Source: Burkholderiales bacterium (GTDB lineage: Bacteria; Pseudomonadota; Gammaproteobacteria; Burkholderiales; Burkholderiaceae_C). From it: a stretch of 64,000 bases of DNA. The notes beneath the pieces are model-generated. The model saw only the letters and a list, made by a program, of their open reading frames with translations. It did not search any database and had not been told where the DNA came from. A program made the position numbers and the translations under genes. Of the stretch, positions 18,840 through 27,672 are shown one piece after another. The first letter of the stretch is position 1, and each line of letters opens with the position of its first letter. Where the stretch lies: the NCBI GenBank assembly GCA_016213325.1, contig JACRAY010000001.1:116836-180835 (forward strand), in the 5' to 3' direction.

Positions 18840-19925
18840 TCACACCACTTCGGCTATCGCACGGCCGACGTCCGTGGTGCTGGCGCGCCCGCCTATGTCC
18901 CCGGTGCGCGGTGCCCCGCTCGCAGGGTCGAGCACCTTCTCGATGGCAGCCAGCACCGCGTCGTGCGCCTGCCGGTAGCCCAGGAAGTCGAGCATCATGG
19001 CGCCGCACCAGACCTGGCCGATGGGGTTGGCGATGTTCCGCCCGGCGATGTCGGGCGCCGAGCCGTGGACCGGCTCGAACAGCGACGGGAAGCGGCGGTC
19101 CGGGTTCAGGTTGGCGCTGGGCGCAATGCCGATGGTGCCGGTGCAGGCCGGCCCCAGGTCGCTTAGGATGTCGCCGAACAGGTTGCTGGCCACCACCACG
19201 TCGAAGAAGTCCGGCCGTTGCACGAAGTGGGCGGTGAGGATGTCGATGTGGAACTTGTCGACGTTGACGCCGGGGTAGGCCTTCGCCATCTCGGCCACGC
19301 GCTCGTCCCAGTAGGGCATGGTGATGGCGATGCCGTTGGACTTGGTGGCGCTGGTCAAGTGCTTCTTCGGCCGACTTTGCGCCAGGTCAAAGGCGAACTT
19401 CAGGACGCGGTCCACCCCCACGCGCGACATCACCGTCTCCTGCATCACGATCTCGCGTTCCGTGCCGGGGTACATGCGCCCGCCGATGGACGAGTATTCG
19501 CCCTCGGTATTCTCGCGCACGATGTACATGTCGATTTCGCCCGCCTGGCGCGCGCTGCCGTCCTTGCGCACCACCGGCGCGATGATGCCGGGCATCAGGC
19601 GCGCCGGCCGCAGGTTCACGTACTGGTCGAACTCGCGGCGGAACAGCAGCAGCGAACCCCACAGCGACACGTGGTCGGCGATCTTCTCGGGCCAGCCCAC
19701 CGCGCCGAAGTAGATCGCGTCGTGGCCGCCGATGCGGTCCTTCCAGTCGTCGGGCAGCATCTGGCCATGCTTCTCGTAGTAGTCCCAGCTCGAGAAGTCG
19801 AAATGGTCGAAGTGCAGGTCGATGCCGAACTTGCGGGCCGCCGCGTCCATCACGCGGATGCCCTCGGGCATGACTTCCTTGCCGATGCCGTCGCCGGCGA
19901 TGACTGCGATCCTCTTCTTGCTCAT
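18840..19925 (-). CDS. Tartrate dehydrogenase-like NAD-dependent beta-decarboxylating dehydrogenase
   Basis: A 361-residue member of the isocitrate/isopropylmalate dehydrogenase family. It shows AGDGIGKEVMPEGIRVMDAA at the N-terminus and RENTEGEYSSIGGRM, which resembles tartrate dehydrogenase (TtuC/D-malate dehydrogenase DmlA) rather than LeuB or Icd. The metal and NAD regions include NLFGDILSDLGP and EPVHGSAPDIAG. The ATG at 19925 overlaps the stop of the upstream dehalogenase-like gene (ATGA), so they are coupled. The substrate could be tartrate or D-malate. Confidence 0.85.
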   Translation of the reverse strand: MSKKRIAVIAGDGIGKEVMPEGIRVMDAAARKFGIDLHFDHFDFSSWDYYEKHGQMLPDDWKDRIGGHDAIYFGAVGWPEKIADHVSLWGSLLLFRREFDQYVNLRPARLMPGIIAPVVRKDGSARQAGEIDMYIVRENTEGEYSSIGGRMYPGTEREIVMQETVMSRVGVDRVLKFAFDLAQSRPKKHLTSATKSNGIAITMPYWDERVAEMAKAYPGVNVDKFHIDILTAHFVQRPDFFDVVVASNLFGDILSDLGPACTGTIGIAPSANLNPDRRFPSLFEPVHGSAPDIAGRNIANPIGQVWCGAMMLDFLGYRQAHDAVLAAIEKVLDPASGAPRTGDIGGRASTTDVGRAIAEVV

Positions 19926-20806
19926 GGCGTGCTCCTGAAAAATGACAATGCTTCGTCCAGCAGGAGGCCGGGGGCCTCTTCTGCGATGTAGTGGCCGCAG
20001 GCGAGGCTGCGGCCGGTGGCCTGGTACGCGCGCTCGCGCCACAGCGCGAGCACGTCGAAGTTGCGGCCGACCGCGCCGTGCTCGCCCCACAGCACGTGCA
20101 GCGGCTGCGCCAGCTTGCGAGCGGCAACGACGTCCGCTTCATCGTGCGCAAGGTCGACGCCGGCGCTGGCGCGGTAGTCGGCGCAGATGGCAGCGGCCGT
20201 GCCGGGCAGCCGGATGCAGCGCTCGTACTCGGCCAGGGCCTCCGGCGCAAAGGCGCCCAGCCCCGCATGCCTGGACCCCATCACGCTGCGGATGTAGCGC
20301 ACCGGGTCGGACTCGACCAGCGCTTCGGGCAGCGGCGGTGGCTGGATGAGGAAGAACCAGTGCCAGTAGGCGCGCGCGAAAGCTTCGGTGGTGCCGCGGT
20401 ACATGGCCAGCGTGGGCGCGATGTCCAGCAGCAGCAGCCGCTCGACGGCCTGCGGGTGGTCCATGGCAAGGCGATGTGCCACGCGCGCGCCGCGGTCGTG
20501 GGCCAGCACCTGGAAGGTTGCGAAGCCCAGTTCGCGCATGGCGGCCATCGCGTCCAGCGCCATCTCGCGCTTGGAATAGGCGCAGTTGTCCGGGCCTGCA
20601 GAGGGGCGCGCCGAGTCGCCGTAGCCGCGCAGGTCCAGCAGCACCACGGTGAAGTGCTGCGCCAGCTGCGGCGCCACTCGGTGCCACATGGCGTGCGTCT
20701 GCGGGTGGCCGTGCAACAGCAGCAGCGGCGCGCCGCCGCCGGCGGTGCGCACGCGAAGCTTCACGCCTTCGCGTTGCACCGGCCGGTCATCGAATCCTTC
20801 GAGCAT
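19922..20806 (-). CDS. Haloacetate (fluoroacetate) dehalogenase-like alpha/beta hydrolase
   Basis: A 294-residue alpha/beta hydrolase. The nucleophile motif AHDRGARVAHR gives Asp104, Arg105 and Arg108. LLLDIAPT gives Asp128, RAYWHWFFL gives His149 and Trp150, CADYRAS gives Tyr211, and ACGHYIAEEAP gives His272. From memory, the characterised fluoroacetate dehalogenase RPA1163 uses Asp110, Arg111, Arg114, Asp134, His155, Trp156, Tyr219 and His280, so the whole set aligns with offsets of 6 to 8. Dehalogenase activity is inferred; an epoxide-hydrolase role is less likely. It is coupled to the tartrate-dehydrogenase-like gene and divergent from a LysR regulator. Confidence 0.8.
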   Translation of the reverse strand: MLEGFDDRPVQREGVKLRVRTAGGGAPLLLLHGHPQTHAMWHRVAPQLAQHFTVVLLDLRGYGDSARPSAGPDNCAYSKREMALDAMAAMRELGFATFQVLAHDRGARVAHRLAMDHPQAVERLLLLDIAPTLAMYRGTTEAFARAYWHWFFLIQPPPLPEALVESDPVRYIRSVMGSRHAGLGAFAPEALAEYERCIRLPGTAAAICADYRASAGVDLAHDEADVVAARKLAQPLHVLWGEHGAVGRNFDVLALWRERAYQATGRSLACGHYIAEEAPGLLLDEALSFFRSTP

Positions 20807-20873
20807 GGCGCCGATTCTGCAAGGCGCCCACCGGGGCGGCAAGCAATAATCCGGCAACCGATTCTTTCCCATC

Positions 20874-21872
20874 ATGCAAGAGTCCGAATCCCTGCTCGAC
20901 CGTCCCGACCTCGAGTTGCTGCTCGCCATCCGCCGGCACGGCAGCCTGGCCGCAGCGGCCGCCGCCGCCGACGTGGTGCCCTCAGTCGTCACCAAGCGGC
21001 TGGCGGCACTGGAAGCCCGGCTGCAGCTCAAGCTGTTCCATCGGACCACGCGCCGGGTGGCGGCCACGCCCGAGGGCGAAGTGCTGTGCGAGCGCGCCGA
21101 GCGCCTGCTGGAAGAATTCCGCGACACCGAGCGCGAATTGCGCGAGCGCCAGGGCCAGCCCGTGGGGCGCATCCGCCTGGCCGCCACGCTAGGCTTCGGC
21201 CGGCTGTGGCTGGGCCCGGCGCTCGCGGACTTCCAGGCCCAGTACCCGCAACTGCGCGTCGAGCTGCAGCTGACGGAGCGCCTGCCCGACCTGGTGGTCG
21301 AAGGCTTCGACGGCGCGGTGTGGCTGTGGTCGGTGCGCGGGCAGCGCGCCTCCGACTGGAGTGGCCGGCGGCTCGCGCGCAACCAGCGCGTGGTGGTGGC
21401 ATCGCCCGCCTACCTGGAGCGGCGCGGCACGCCCAGGACACCGGAGGACCTGGCGCAGCACGACTGCCTGGTGGTGCGCGAGCATGACCAGCGCTTCGAC
21501 GTGTGGCGGCTGCAACGCGAACGCGACCGCACCGAAACGCGCGTGCGGGTGCATGGGTCGCTCTCCAGCAACTCAGGCGAGCTGGTGCGCGACTGGTGCC
21601 TGGCTGGCCGCGGCGTGATGCTGCGCAGCATGTGGGATATCGCGCCGCAACTCGCCAGCGGCCAGCTGGTGCGGCTCTTGCCCGCCTATGCGATGGTCGA
21701 CGCCGACATCCACTGGCTGGCACCGCACCAGGCCCAGCTGCCGCGCCGCCTGCGCCTGCTGGTGGACTTCCTCGCCGAGCGGTTTCGCAGCGAGCCGTGG
21801 CGCGTCAAGCCTTTGCCGGCCGCACGACCAGGCTCACGCCCACCGCGGTCAGCGCCATCCCGCCCAGCGTGA
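20874..21872 (+). CDS. LysR-family transcriptional regulator
   Basis: A 332-residue regulator with an N-terminal winged helix-turn-helix (LELLLAIRRHGSLAAAAAAADVVPSVVTKRL region, residues 13-45) and a C-terminal LysR substrate-binding domain. It is divergent from the dehalogenase/tartrate-dehydrogenase pair with a 67-base gap, the classic LysR arrangement, so these are its likely targets. The last 20 or so residues are a Pro/Arg/Ser-rich tail that overlaps the convergent EamA gene by 68 bases. Confidence 0.9.
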   Translation: MQESESLLDRPDLELLLAIRRHGSLAAAAAAADVVPSVVTKRLAALEARLQLKLFHRTTRRVAATPEGEVLCERAERLLEEFRDTERELRERQGQPVGRIRLAATLGFGRLWLGPALADFQAQYPQLRVELQLTERLPDLVVEGFDGAVWLWSVRGQRASDWSGRRLARNQRVVVASPAYLERRGTPRTPEDLAQHDCLVVREHDQRFDVWRLQRERDRTETRVRVHGSLSSNSGELVRDWCLAGRGVMLRSMWDIAPQLASGQLVRLLPAYAMVDADIHWLAPHQAQLPRRLRLLVDFLAERFRSEPWRVKPLPAARPGSRPPRSAPSRPA

Positions 21873-22671
21873 AGGCCGTGATCGGCTCGCGAAACAGCAC
21901 CCAGGCCATCAGCGCGGTGCAAGGCGGCACCAGGTACAGCAGGCTGGTCACCGAAGTCGCCGCGCCGCGCTGGATCAGCAGGTAGAGCAGCGAGCTGCCG
22001 CCGAGCGTCAGCGCGAGCACCGACCACGCCATCGAGCCGGCCAGCTCGCCGTTGATGCGGATCGACTCGGTTTCCAGCAATGCAAGCGGCAAGGTGACCA
22101 CGAATGCCGCAGCGAGCTGCACGAGGCTGGCGGTGCGCACGTCGCACGGCGCAAGGAAGCGCTTCTGGTAAAGCGTGCCGGCCGTGATGCTGAAGAGCGC
22201 GCCGACGGCCAGTGCGAGGTTGAGCTGGCTCACCTCGCCGAAGCCCAGCTTCTGCCACACCACCAGCACCAGGCCGCCGAGCCCGAGGCCGAGCCCGGCC
22301 CATTGCCGCGCGCTGACCGTGTGCCCGCTCATCGAGATCCACAGGGCGGTCAGCACAGGCTGCAAGCCCACCAGCAAGGCGGCCAGACCTGCGCCCATGC
22401 CCGCCTTGACCGCGGCCCAGACGCCGCCCAGGTAGCCGGCGTGCATCAGGATGCCCGTGACGGCCAAGTGGCCCAGCTGCGCCCGGTCGCGCGGCCATGC
22501 GGCACGTGCTGCCAGTGCCCACGCTGCGAAACAGGCGACCGAGAAGGCGTAGCGCCACACCAGGAACTTCATGGGTGGCGCATGCGGCATGCCGAAGCGC
22601 GCCACGATGAAGCCCGTGCTCCAGATCAGCACGAAGACGGCGGGCATCGCCCGCACCAGAGCCGCGTTCAT
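21805..22671 (-). CDS. DMT-superfamily (EamA) transporter
   Basis: A 288-residue inner-membrane protein with about ten hydrophobic helices in two EamA repeats (first repeat near FIVARFGMPHAPPMKFLVWRY; second near LYQKRFLAPCDVRTASLVQ). These carriers export metabolites such as amino acids, but the substrate is unknown. It follows pgsA by four bases and is probably the third gene of a uvrC-pgsA-eamA transcript. Confidence 0.88.
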   Translation of the reverse strand: MNAALVRAMPAVFVLIWSTGFIVARFGMPHAPPMKFLVWRYAFSVACFAAWALAARAAWPRDRAQLGHLAVTGILMHAGYLGGVWAAVKAGMGAGLAALLVGLQPVLTALWISMSGHTVSARQWAGLGLGLGGLVLVVWQKLGFGEVSQLNLALAVGALFSITAGTLYQKRFLAPCDVRTASLVQLAAAFVVTLPLALLETESIRINGELAGSMAWSVLALTLGGSSLLYLLIQRGAATSVTSLLYLVPPCTALMAWVLFREPITAFTLGGMALTAVGVSLVVRPAKA

Positions 22672-22675
22672 GCCC

Positions 22676-23245
22676 CTACTTCTTCACCCGGCGCCGGATT
22701 TCCGGCAGGGCTTTCTGCAGGTAATAGACCATCGACCAGACGGTGAGGATCGCCGACACCCAGATCAGGAGCGTGCCCCACAGCTTGGTATCGAGCACCC
22801 CGAACAGGTTGCCGTCGAACAGCAGGAAGGGGATGGCGATCATCTGCACCGTCGTCTTGACCTTGCCGATCATGTGCACGGCGACGCTGCGCGACGCGCC
22901 GATCTGCGCCATCCATTCGCGCAGGGCTGAAATCGCAATCTCGCGGCCGATGATGATGAGGGCGACGAACACGTCGGCGCGCTGCAGGTCCACCAGCACC
23001 AGCAGCGAGGCGCACACCAGGAACTTGTCGGCTACCGGGTCCAGGAAGGCACCGAACGAGGACGTCTGGTTGAGCTTGCGCGCCAGGTAGCCGTCCAGCC
23101 AGTCCGTGAGGGCGAACACCACGAACATCACCGTGGCCACCAGGTTCTGCACTTCGTGCGCCAGCCCCACGTAGAAGACCCCTACGAGCAGCGGGATCGC
23201 GACGATCCGCGTCCAGGTGAGGAGCGTGGGGACGGTGAAGAACAT
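22676..23245 (-). CDS. pgsA: CDP-diacylglycerol-glycerol-3-phosphate 3-phosphatidyltransferase
   Basis: Makes phosphatidylglycerophosphate, the committed step to phosphatidylglycerol and cardiolipin, in the inner membrane. The 189-residue protein has several transmembrane helices and the CDP-alcohol phosphotransferase motif spread over DWLDGYLARKLNQTSSFGAF and LDPVADK, giving DG-x2-AR-x8-G-x3-D-x3-D. It follows uvrC by 16 bases, as in many proteobacteria. Confidence 0.95.
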   Translation of the reverse strand: MFFTVPTLLTWTRIVAIPLLVGVFYVGLAHEVQNLVATVMFVVFALTDWLDGYLARKLNQTSSFGAFLDPVADKFLVCASLLVLVDLQRADVFVALIIIGREIAISALREWMAQIGASRSVAVHMIGKVKTTVQMIAIPFLLFDGNLFGVLDTKLWGTLLIWVSAILTVWSMVYYLQKALPEIRRRVKK

Positions 23246-23261
23246 TCGGCCCGATTCTGCA

Positions 23262-25181
23262 CTAATGCAAGGCGCGGTAGATTTGTTCGGCGAGGTCCTT
23301 GCCGATTCCTTCGACGGTCGCGATGTCTTCGATGCTGGCGGCCGCCACGCCGCGGATGCCGCCGAAGCGCTGCAGCAGGCGCGCGCGCTTCTTGGCGCCT
23401 ATGCCCGGGATCTCCTCCAGCTGGCTGCCGCCCACGCGAATGCGCGCGCGCCGGGCGCGCATGCCGGTGATTGCGAAGCGGTGCGCCTCGTCGCGGATCT
23501 GGGCCACCAGCATCAGCGCGGCCGACTCCCGGCCCAGGTAGACCTTCTCGCGGCCGTCGGCGAAAACCAGTTCCTCCAGGCCTACCTTGCGGCCCTCGCC
23601 TTTCTCGACGCCGACGATGACCGACAGGTCGAGCCCGAGTTCGGCGAACACTTCGCGCGCCATGCTCACCTGCCCGCGGCCGCCGTCCACCAGCACCAGG
23701 TCGGGCAGGCGGTCGGCGCCGCCGCGGCCCTCCTTGCCTTGGGGCGGCGTGGCGTCGGGCGTGTCGCGGCCGGCCTGCGCGAGCCGTGCGTAACGGCGCG
23801 TCAGCACCTGGCGCATGGCCGCATAGTCGTCGCCGGGCGTGATGCCCTCGATGTTGTAGCGGCGGTACTCGCGATTGCACATCTGGTGGTGGTGGAACAC
23901 CACGCATGACGCCTGCGTGGCTTCGCCGGCGGTGTGCGAGATGTCGAAGCACTCGACGCGGAAGGTGTCCAGGTTGTCCGGCGCGAGGTCCAGCGCTTCC
24001 ACCAGCGCACGCGTGCGCGCCTGCTGCGAGCCTTCCTCGGCGAGCAGCCGCGCCAGCTGCAGTTCGGCGTTGCGCTGGGCCATCTCCAGCCACAGCCGGC
24101 GCTGCTCGCGCGGGTTGTGCACCGCCGACACCTTGATTCCGCTTTGCAGCGACAGCGCCTCCACCAGCTCGCGGCTGGCCGCATGGCTGGTGATCAGCGA
24201 CGGCGGCACCGGCACGCCGATGTAGTGCTGCGCGATGAAGGCCTCCAGCACCTGCACTTCCACCGGTTGCGCAGCGGCCGCTTCCTCGGCGTCCTCGAAC
24301 TCCTGCACGGCCGCCGCGTCCTCGATGTGGCTGGGAAAGTAGGCGCGGTCCCCCAGGTGCCGGCCGCCCCGCACCATGGCCAGGTTCACGCAGGCCTTGC
24401 CGCCCTGCACCTTCACGGCGAGGATGTCCACGTCCTTGTCGGACACGGTCTCCACCGACTGCTGGTGCAGCACCTTCGACAAGGCGCCCACCTGGTTGCG
24501 CAGTTCGGCCGCCTGCTCGAACTCCAGCCTGTCGGCATGGGCCATCATGCGTTGCTCCAGCGCCTGCAGCACTGCGGCGGCTTCGCCGCGCAGGAAGGCC
24601 TCGGCATGTTCCACGTCGCGTGCGTAGTCCTCGGGCGTGACCAGGCCCACGCAAGGGCCCGTGCAGCGCTTGATCTGGTACAGCAGGCAGGGCCGCGTGC
24701 GGTTGGCGAACACCGTGTCCTCGCAGGTTCGCAGCCGGAACACCTTCTGCAGCAGCTGGATCGACTCCTTCACCGCCCAGGCGCTGGGGTACGGCCCGAA
24801 GTAGCTGTGCTTGCGGTCGACGGCACCGCGGTAATACGCCACCCGCGGGAAGCTGCCGGCTTCGATCTTCAGGTACGGGTAGCTCTTGTCGTCGCGAAAC
24901 AGGATGTTGTAGCGCGGCGCCAGCGACTTGATGAGGTTGTTCTCCAGCAGCAGCGCTTCGGCTTCGGAGCGCACCACCGTCGTTTCGAGGCGCGCGATCT
25001 TGCCCACCATGTGGCCGATGCGGGTGCCGCCGTGGTTCTTCTGGAAGTAGCTGGACACGCGCTTCTTCAGGTTGCGCGCCTTGCCCACGTACAGCACCGC
25101 ATCGTCGGCGTCGTAGTAGCGGTACACCCCGGGCAATGCCGGCAGTGCGGCCACCTGCGCGAGGATTTCGTCGGAGTGCAT
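23262..25181 (-). CDS. uvrC: Excinuclease ABC subunit C
   Basis: Makes the dual incisions in nucleotide-excision repair with UvrAB. The 639-residue protein has the GIY-YIG nuclease domain at the N-terminus ([20 protein letters not shown]), a cysteine-containing segment, the UVR motif around residues 200-240, and the RNase-H-like 5' nuclease domain ([14 protein letters not shown]). Tandem helix-hairpin-helix motifs end the protein ([20 protein letters not shown]). It is divergent from earP with only 17 bases between starts. Confidence 0.97.
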   Translation of the reverse strand: MHSDEILAQVAALPALPGVYRYYDADDAVLYVGKARNLKKRVSSYFQKNHGGTRIGHMVGKIARLETTVVRSEAEALLLENNLIKSLAPRYNILFRDDKSYPYLKIEAGSFPRVAYYRGAVDRKHSYFGPYPSAWAVKESIQLLQKVFRLRTCEDTVFANRTRPCLLYQIKRCTGPCVGLVTPEDYARDVEHAEAFLRGEAAAVLQALEQRMMAHADRLEFEQAAELRNQVGALSKVLHQQSVETVSDKDVDILAVKVQGGKACVNLAMVRGGRHLGDRAYFPSHIEDAAAVQEFEDAEEAAAAQPVEVQVLEAFIAQHYIGVPVPPSLITSHAASRELVEALSLQSGIKVSAVHNPREQRRLWLEMAQRNAELQLARLLAEEGSQQARTRALVEALDLAPDNLDTFRVECFDISHTAGEATQASCVVFHHHQMCNREYRRYNIEGITPGDDYAAMRQVLTRRYARLAQAGRDTPDATPPQGKEGRGGADRLPDLVLVDGGRGQVSMAREVFAELGLDLSVIVGVEKGEGRKVGLEELVFADGREKVYLGRESAALMLVAQIRDEAHRFAITGMRARRARIRVGGSQLEEIPGIGAKKRARLLQRFGGIRGVAAASIEDIATVEGIGKDLAEQIYRALH

Positions 25182-25198
25182 GGGCCTATTATCCGAAG

Positions 25199-26266
25199 AT
25201 GCTCTGGGACGTCTTCGTGAGGGTGATCGACAACCACGGCGACGCGGGCGTGTGCTGGCGGCTCGCCGCCGAGCTGGCGGCGCGCGGCGAGCAGGCTCGC
25301 TTGTGGATCGACGATCCGTCGCCGCTGCGCTGGATGGCCCCCGCCGGCTGCGCCGGCGTGACCGTGGTCCCCTGGACGGACCCGGCCCCCCGGCTGGAAC
25401 CCGGCGACGTCGTGATCGAGGCTTTCGGCTGCGACCCCCCGCCCTCCTTCGTGCAAGGCATCACGGCGCGGCAGGCCTGGCTCAACCTCGAATACCTGTC
25501 CGCCGAACCGTACGTGGAGCGGTGCCATCGCCTGCCGTCGCCAGTAACGCAAGGCCCGGGGGCAGGCCTCACCAAGCACTTCTTCTACCCGGGCTTCACG
25601 CCCGATACGGGGGGCTTGCTGCGCGAACGCGGCCTCGGGCAACGGCAGGCCCGCTTCGACCGCGAAGCCTGGCTTGCGCAGCAGGGCGTGGTGCCGGGCG
25701 GCATCCGGCTGGCCAGCCTGTTCTGCTACGAGCCGGCAGCGCTGGCGCAACTGCTCGCCCGGCTGGCCGAAGAGCCCACCACGCTGCTGGTGACGGCAGG
25801 CCGCGCGCGCGCGGCCGTGGAAGCCGTGCTCGGCGGCGAAGTTCGCCAAGGGGCGCTCGCCGTGCAATACCTTCCCCTGCTGAGCCAGCGCGACTTCGAC
25901 CACCTGCTGTGGTCGTGCGACCTCAACTTCGTGCGCGGCGAAGACTCGCTGGTGCGCGCGATCTGGGCCGGCAAGCCCTTCGTCTGGCAGGCCTACCCGC
26001 AGGACGACGGTGCCCACCATGCCAAGGTCGAAGCCTTCCTCGGCTGGCTGCGCCCGCCGCCGGACCTGGCGGAATACTTTCGCGTGTGGAACGGGATCTC
26101 CACCGGGCCCCTGCCCGAAGCTGACCCGTTGCGGTGGCGGCAAACGGCAGAGCTTGCGCTGGCGCAAGGTTGGGCGCTGCCCGAACTGGTGGCCAGCCTG
26201 CTACAATATAGAGCTTTGCCCGGCACCGCCGCGGCACCTACCTTACCCCCCGCAGACGAGTTATGA
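25199..26266 (+). CDS. earP: EF-P arginine rhamnosyltransferase EarP
   Basis: Transfers rhamnose from dTDP-L-rhamnose to Arg32 of elongation factor P. From ATG at 25199 the protein is 355 residues. The N-terminal [13 protein letters not shown] supplies the two conserved aspartates (residues 11 and 15). The C-terminal nucleotide-sugar site [20 protein letters not shown] is typical of the family. The stop overlaps the efp ATG (ATGA). The adjacent EF-P carries Arg at position 32, so enzyme and target agree. Confidence 0.95.
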   Translation: MLWDVFVRVIDNHGDAGVCWRLAAELAARGEQARLWIDDPSPLRWMAPAGCAGVTVVPWTDPAPRLEPGDVVIEAFGCDPPPSFVQGITARQAWLNLEYLSAEPYVERCHRLPSPVTQGPGAGLTKHFFYPGFTPDTGGLLRERGLGQRQARFDREAWLAQQGVVPGGIRLASLFCYEPAALAQLLARLAEEPTTLLVTAGRARAAVEAVLGGEVRQGALAVQYLPLLSQRDFDHLLWSCDLNFVRGEDSLVRAIWAGKPFVWQAYPQDDGAHHAKVEAFLGWLRPPPDLAEYFRVWNGISTGPLPEADPLRWRQTAELALAQGWALPELVASLLQYRALPGTAAAPTLPPADEL

Positions 26267-26817
26267 AGATCGCCCAAGAAATCCGCGCCGGCAACGTGAT
26301 CATGCAGAACGGCAACCCCTGGGTCGTGCTGAAGACCGAGTACTCGCGCGGCGGCCGCAACTCGGCCACCGTGCGCATGAAGCTCAAGAGCCTGCTGAAC
26401 AACCAGGGCACCGAGGTCGTCTACAAGGCCGACGACAAGATGGACCAGATCGTGCTGGACAAGAAGGACTGCACGTACTCGTACTTCGCCGACCCCATGT
26501 ATGTCTGGATGGACGGTGAGTACAACCAGTACGAAGTGGAGAAGGAGAACATGGGCGACGCCCTGAACTACCTCGAAGAGGGCATGCCCGCCGAAGTGGT
26601 GTTCTACGAAGGCAAGGCCATCTCGGTCGAGCTGCCCACCAGCGTCGAGCGCGACATCACCTGGACCGAGCCCGCCGTCAAGGGCGACACCTCCGGCAAG
26701 GTGCTCAAGCCCGCCAAGATCGCCACCGGCTTCGAAGTCGGGGTGCCGATCTTCGTGGCACAGGGCGACAAGATCGAGATCGACACGCGCACCGGCGAGT
26801 ACCGCCGCCGCGTCTGA
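26263..26817 (+). CDS. efp: Elongation factor P, Arg32 type
   Basis: Relieves ribosome stalling at polyproline stretches. The 184-residue protein has the KOW-like domain I and two OB domains. The loop tip reads YSRGGRNSA with Arg at residue 32, the residue rhamnosylated by EarP; lysine would be expected in the EpmA-type system. It is coupled to earP by a four-base overlap and ends before an 11-bp hairpin. Confidence 0.97.
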   Translation: MKIAQEIRAGNVIMQNGNPWVVLKTEYSRGGRNSATVRMKLKSLLNNQGTEVVYKADDKMDQIVLDKKDCTYSYFADPMYVWMDGEYNQYEVEKENMGDALNYLEEGMPAEVVFYEGKAISVELPTSVERDITWTEPAVKGDTSGKVLKPAKIATGFEVGVPIFVAQGDKIEIDTRTGEYRRRV

Positions 26818-26834
26818 CCTTCCCCCGCTCTGGT

Positions 26835-26860
26835 ACAAAGGCTCCGCAAGGAGCCTTTGT
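26835..26860. terminator. 11-bp perfect hairpin after efp
   Basis: ACAAAGGCTCC (26835-26845) and GGAGCCTTTGT (26850-26860) pair exactly around a GCAA tetraloop. No long T-run follows, only CGCTTTC. It probably ends or protects the earP-efp transcript and also contains the AAGGAG that could serve the next gene. Confidence 0.65.
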
Positions 26861-26868
26861 CGCTTTCA

Positions 26869-27672
26869 GTGGACTTCGATTTTTCCCTCGCCGCCGTCCC
26901 TTTCCGCATGCAGCCCGGGCTGCGGCGCCTCGCCCCGGGCACGCCGCAGCTCACGGCGTTGCCCGAAGGCAGCGCGCTCTGGCACGAGAAGAAGCTGGTG
27001 ATGGAAGCGGGCCAGTCACGGCTGGCCCGTGCGGCATTCGACGATGGACCGGCGCTGAACGCCATCGCGGCACACGCCAGGGAGCACGGCCTGCTGCGCC
27101 CGGAGCTCGACCGGCCGCTCGAACTGTGCTTCGAGGAAGACCTGGCGGTGCTGGACGCGGACGACACGTCGCTGCCGTGGCTGTGCGTGTGCGTGCCCTC
27201 GCACTGGGCACCCGAAGAGAAGCTCGGCCTGCCGTTCGCGGCCGTCCACGCGCCGGTGGCCGATGCCGAGCTGCTGCGCGCTGCGTCGCAGCAGCTCGTT
27301 CAGCTGGTGACCGGCGGCGGCAGCTGGGAGCGCTTCGTGTGGACGATCACGCCGTCGGGCCGCTATGACCAGCACCCGCGGCGGCATGTCCGCGAACCCT
27401 GGCCCGTCGGTGCTTCGCCGGGTGAATTTGCCGCCGCCAGCTTCCTGCGCTGGGAACGGCAATCCTTCATCCCGGTCGGGCGCGACACGCGGCAGGCGGT
27501 GTTCACCATCCGCGTCATGCTCCAGCCGCTGGAGCTGGCGGTAAAGGATGCGCAGGACGCGCGCCGGCTGCACGATTCGCTGGCCTCGATGTCCGACGCC
27601 GTGCTGGCCTACAAGAACCTCACCGCGGCACGCGAGCCACTCACGGCCTGGCTCGCGCAGCGGATGGCCTGA
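26869..27672 (+). CDS. DUF3445 (haem-dependent oxidative N-demethylase-like) protein
   Basis: A soluble protein of about 267 residues. Segments such as SFLRWERQSFIPVGR followed by AVFTIRVMLQPL resemble the DUF3445 family, whose members include haem-dependent oxidative N-demethylase subunits. Substrate and partner are unknown, and the usual flavoprotein subunits are not adjacent. The GTG at 26869 was chosen; an in-frame TTG at 26857 lies only three bases after AAGGAG, inside the efp hairpin. The stop overlaps the next ATG by one base (TGATG). Confidence 0.65.
   Translation: MDFDFSLAAVPFRMQPGLRRLAPGTPQLTALPEGSALWHEKKLVMEAGQSRLARAAFDDGPALNAIAAHAREHGLLRPELDRPLELCFEEDLAVLDADDTSLPWLCVCVPSHWAPEEKLGLPFAAVHAPVADAELLRAASQQLVQLVTGGGSWERFVWTITPSGRYDQHPRRHVREPWPVGASPGEFAAASFLRWERQSFIPVGRDTRQAVFTIRVMLQPLELAVKDAQDARRLHDSLASMSDAVLAYKNLTAAREPLTAWLAQRMA

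Noticed and set aside
18841..20090. Longer start for the tartrate-dehydrogenase-like gene
   Set aside because: The upstream extension is the out-of-frame 3' end of the dehalogenase-like gene; the ATG at 19925 gives the family N-terminus.
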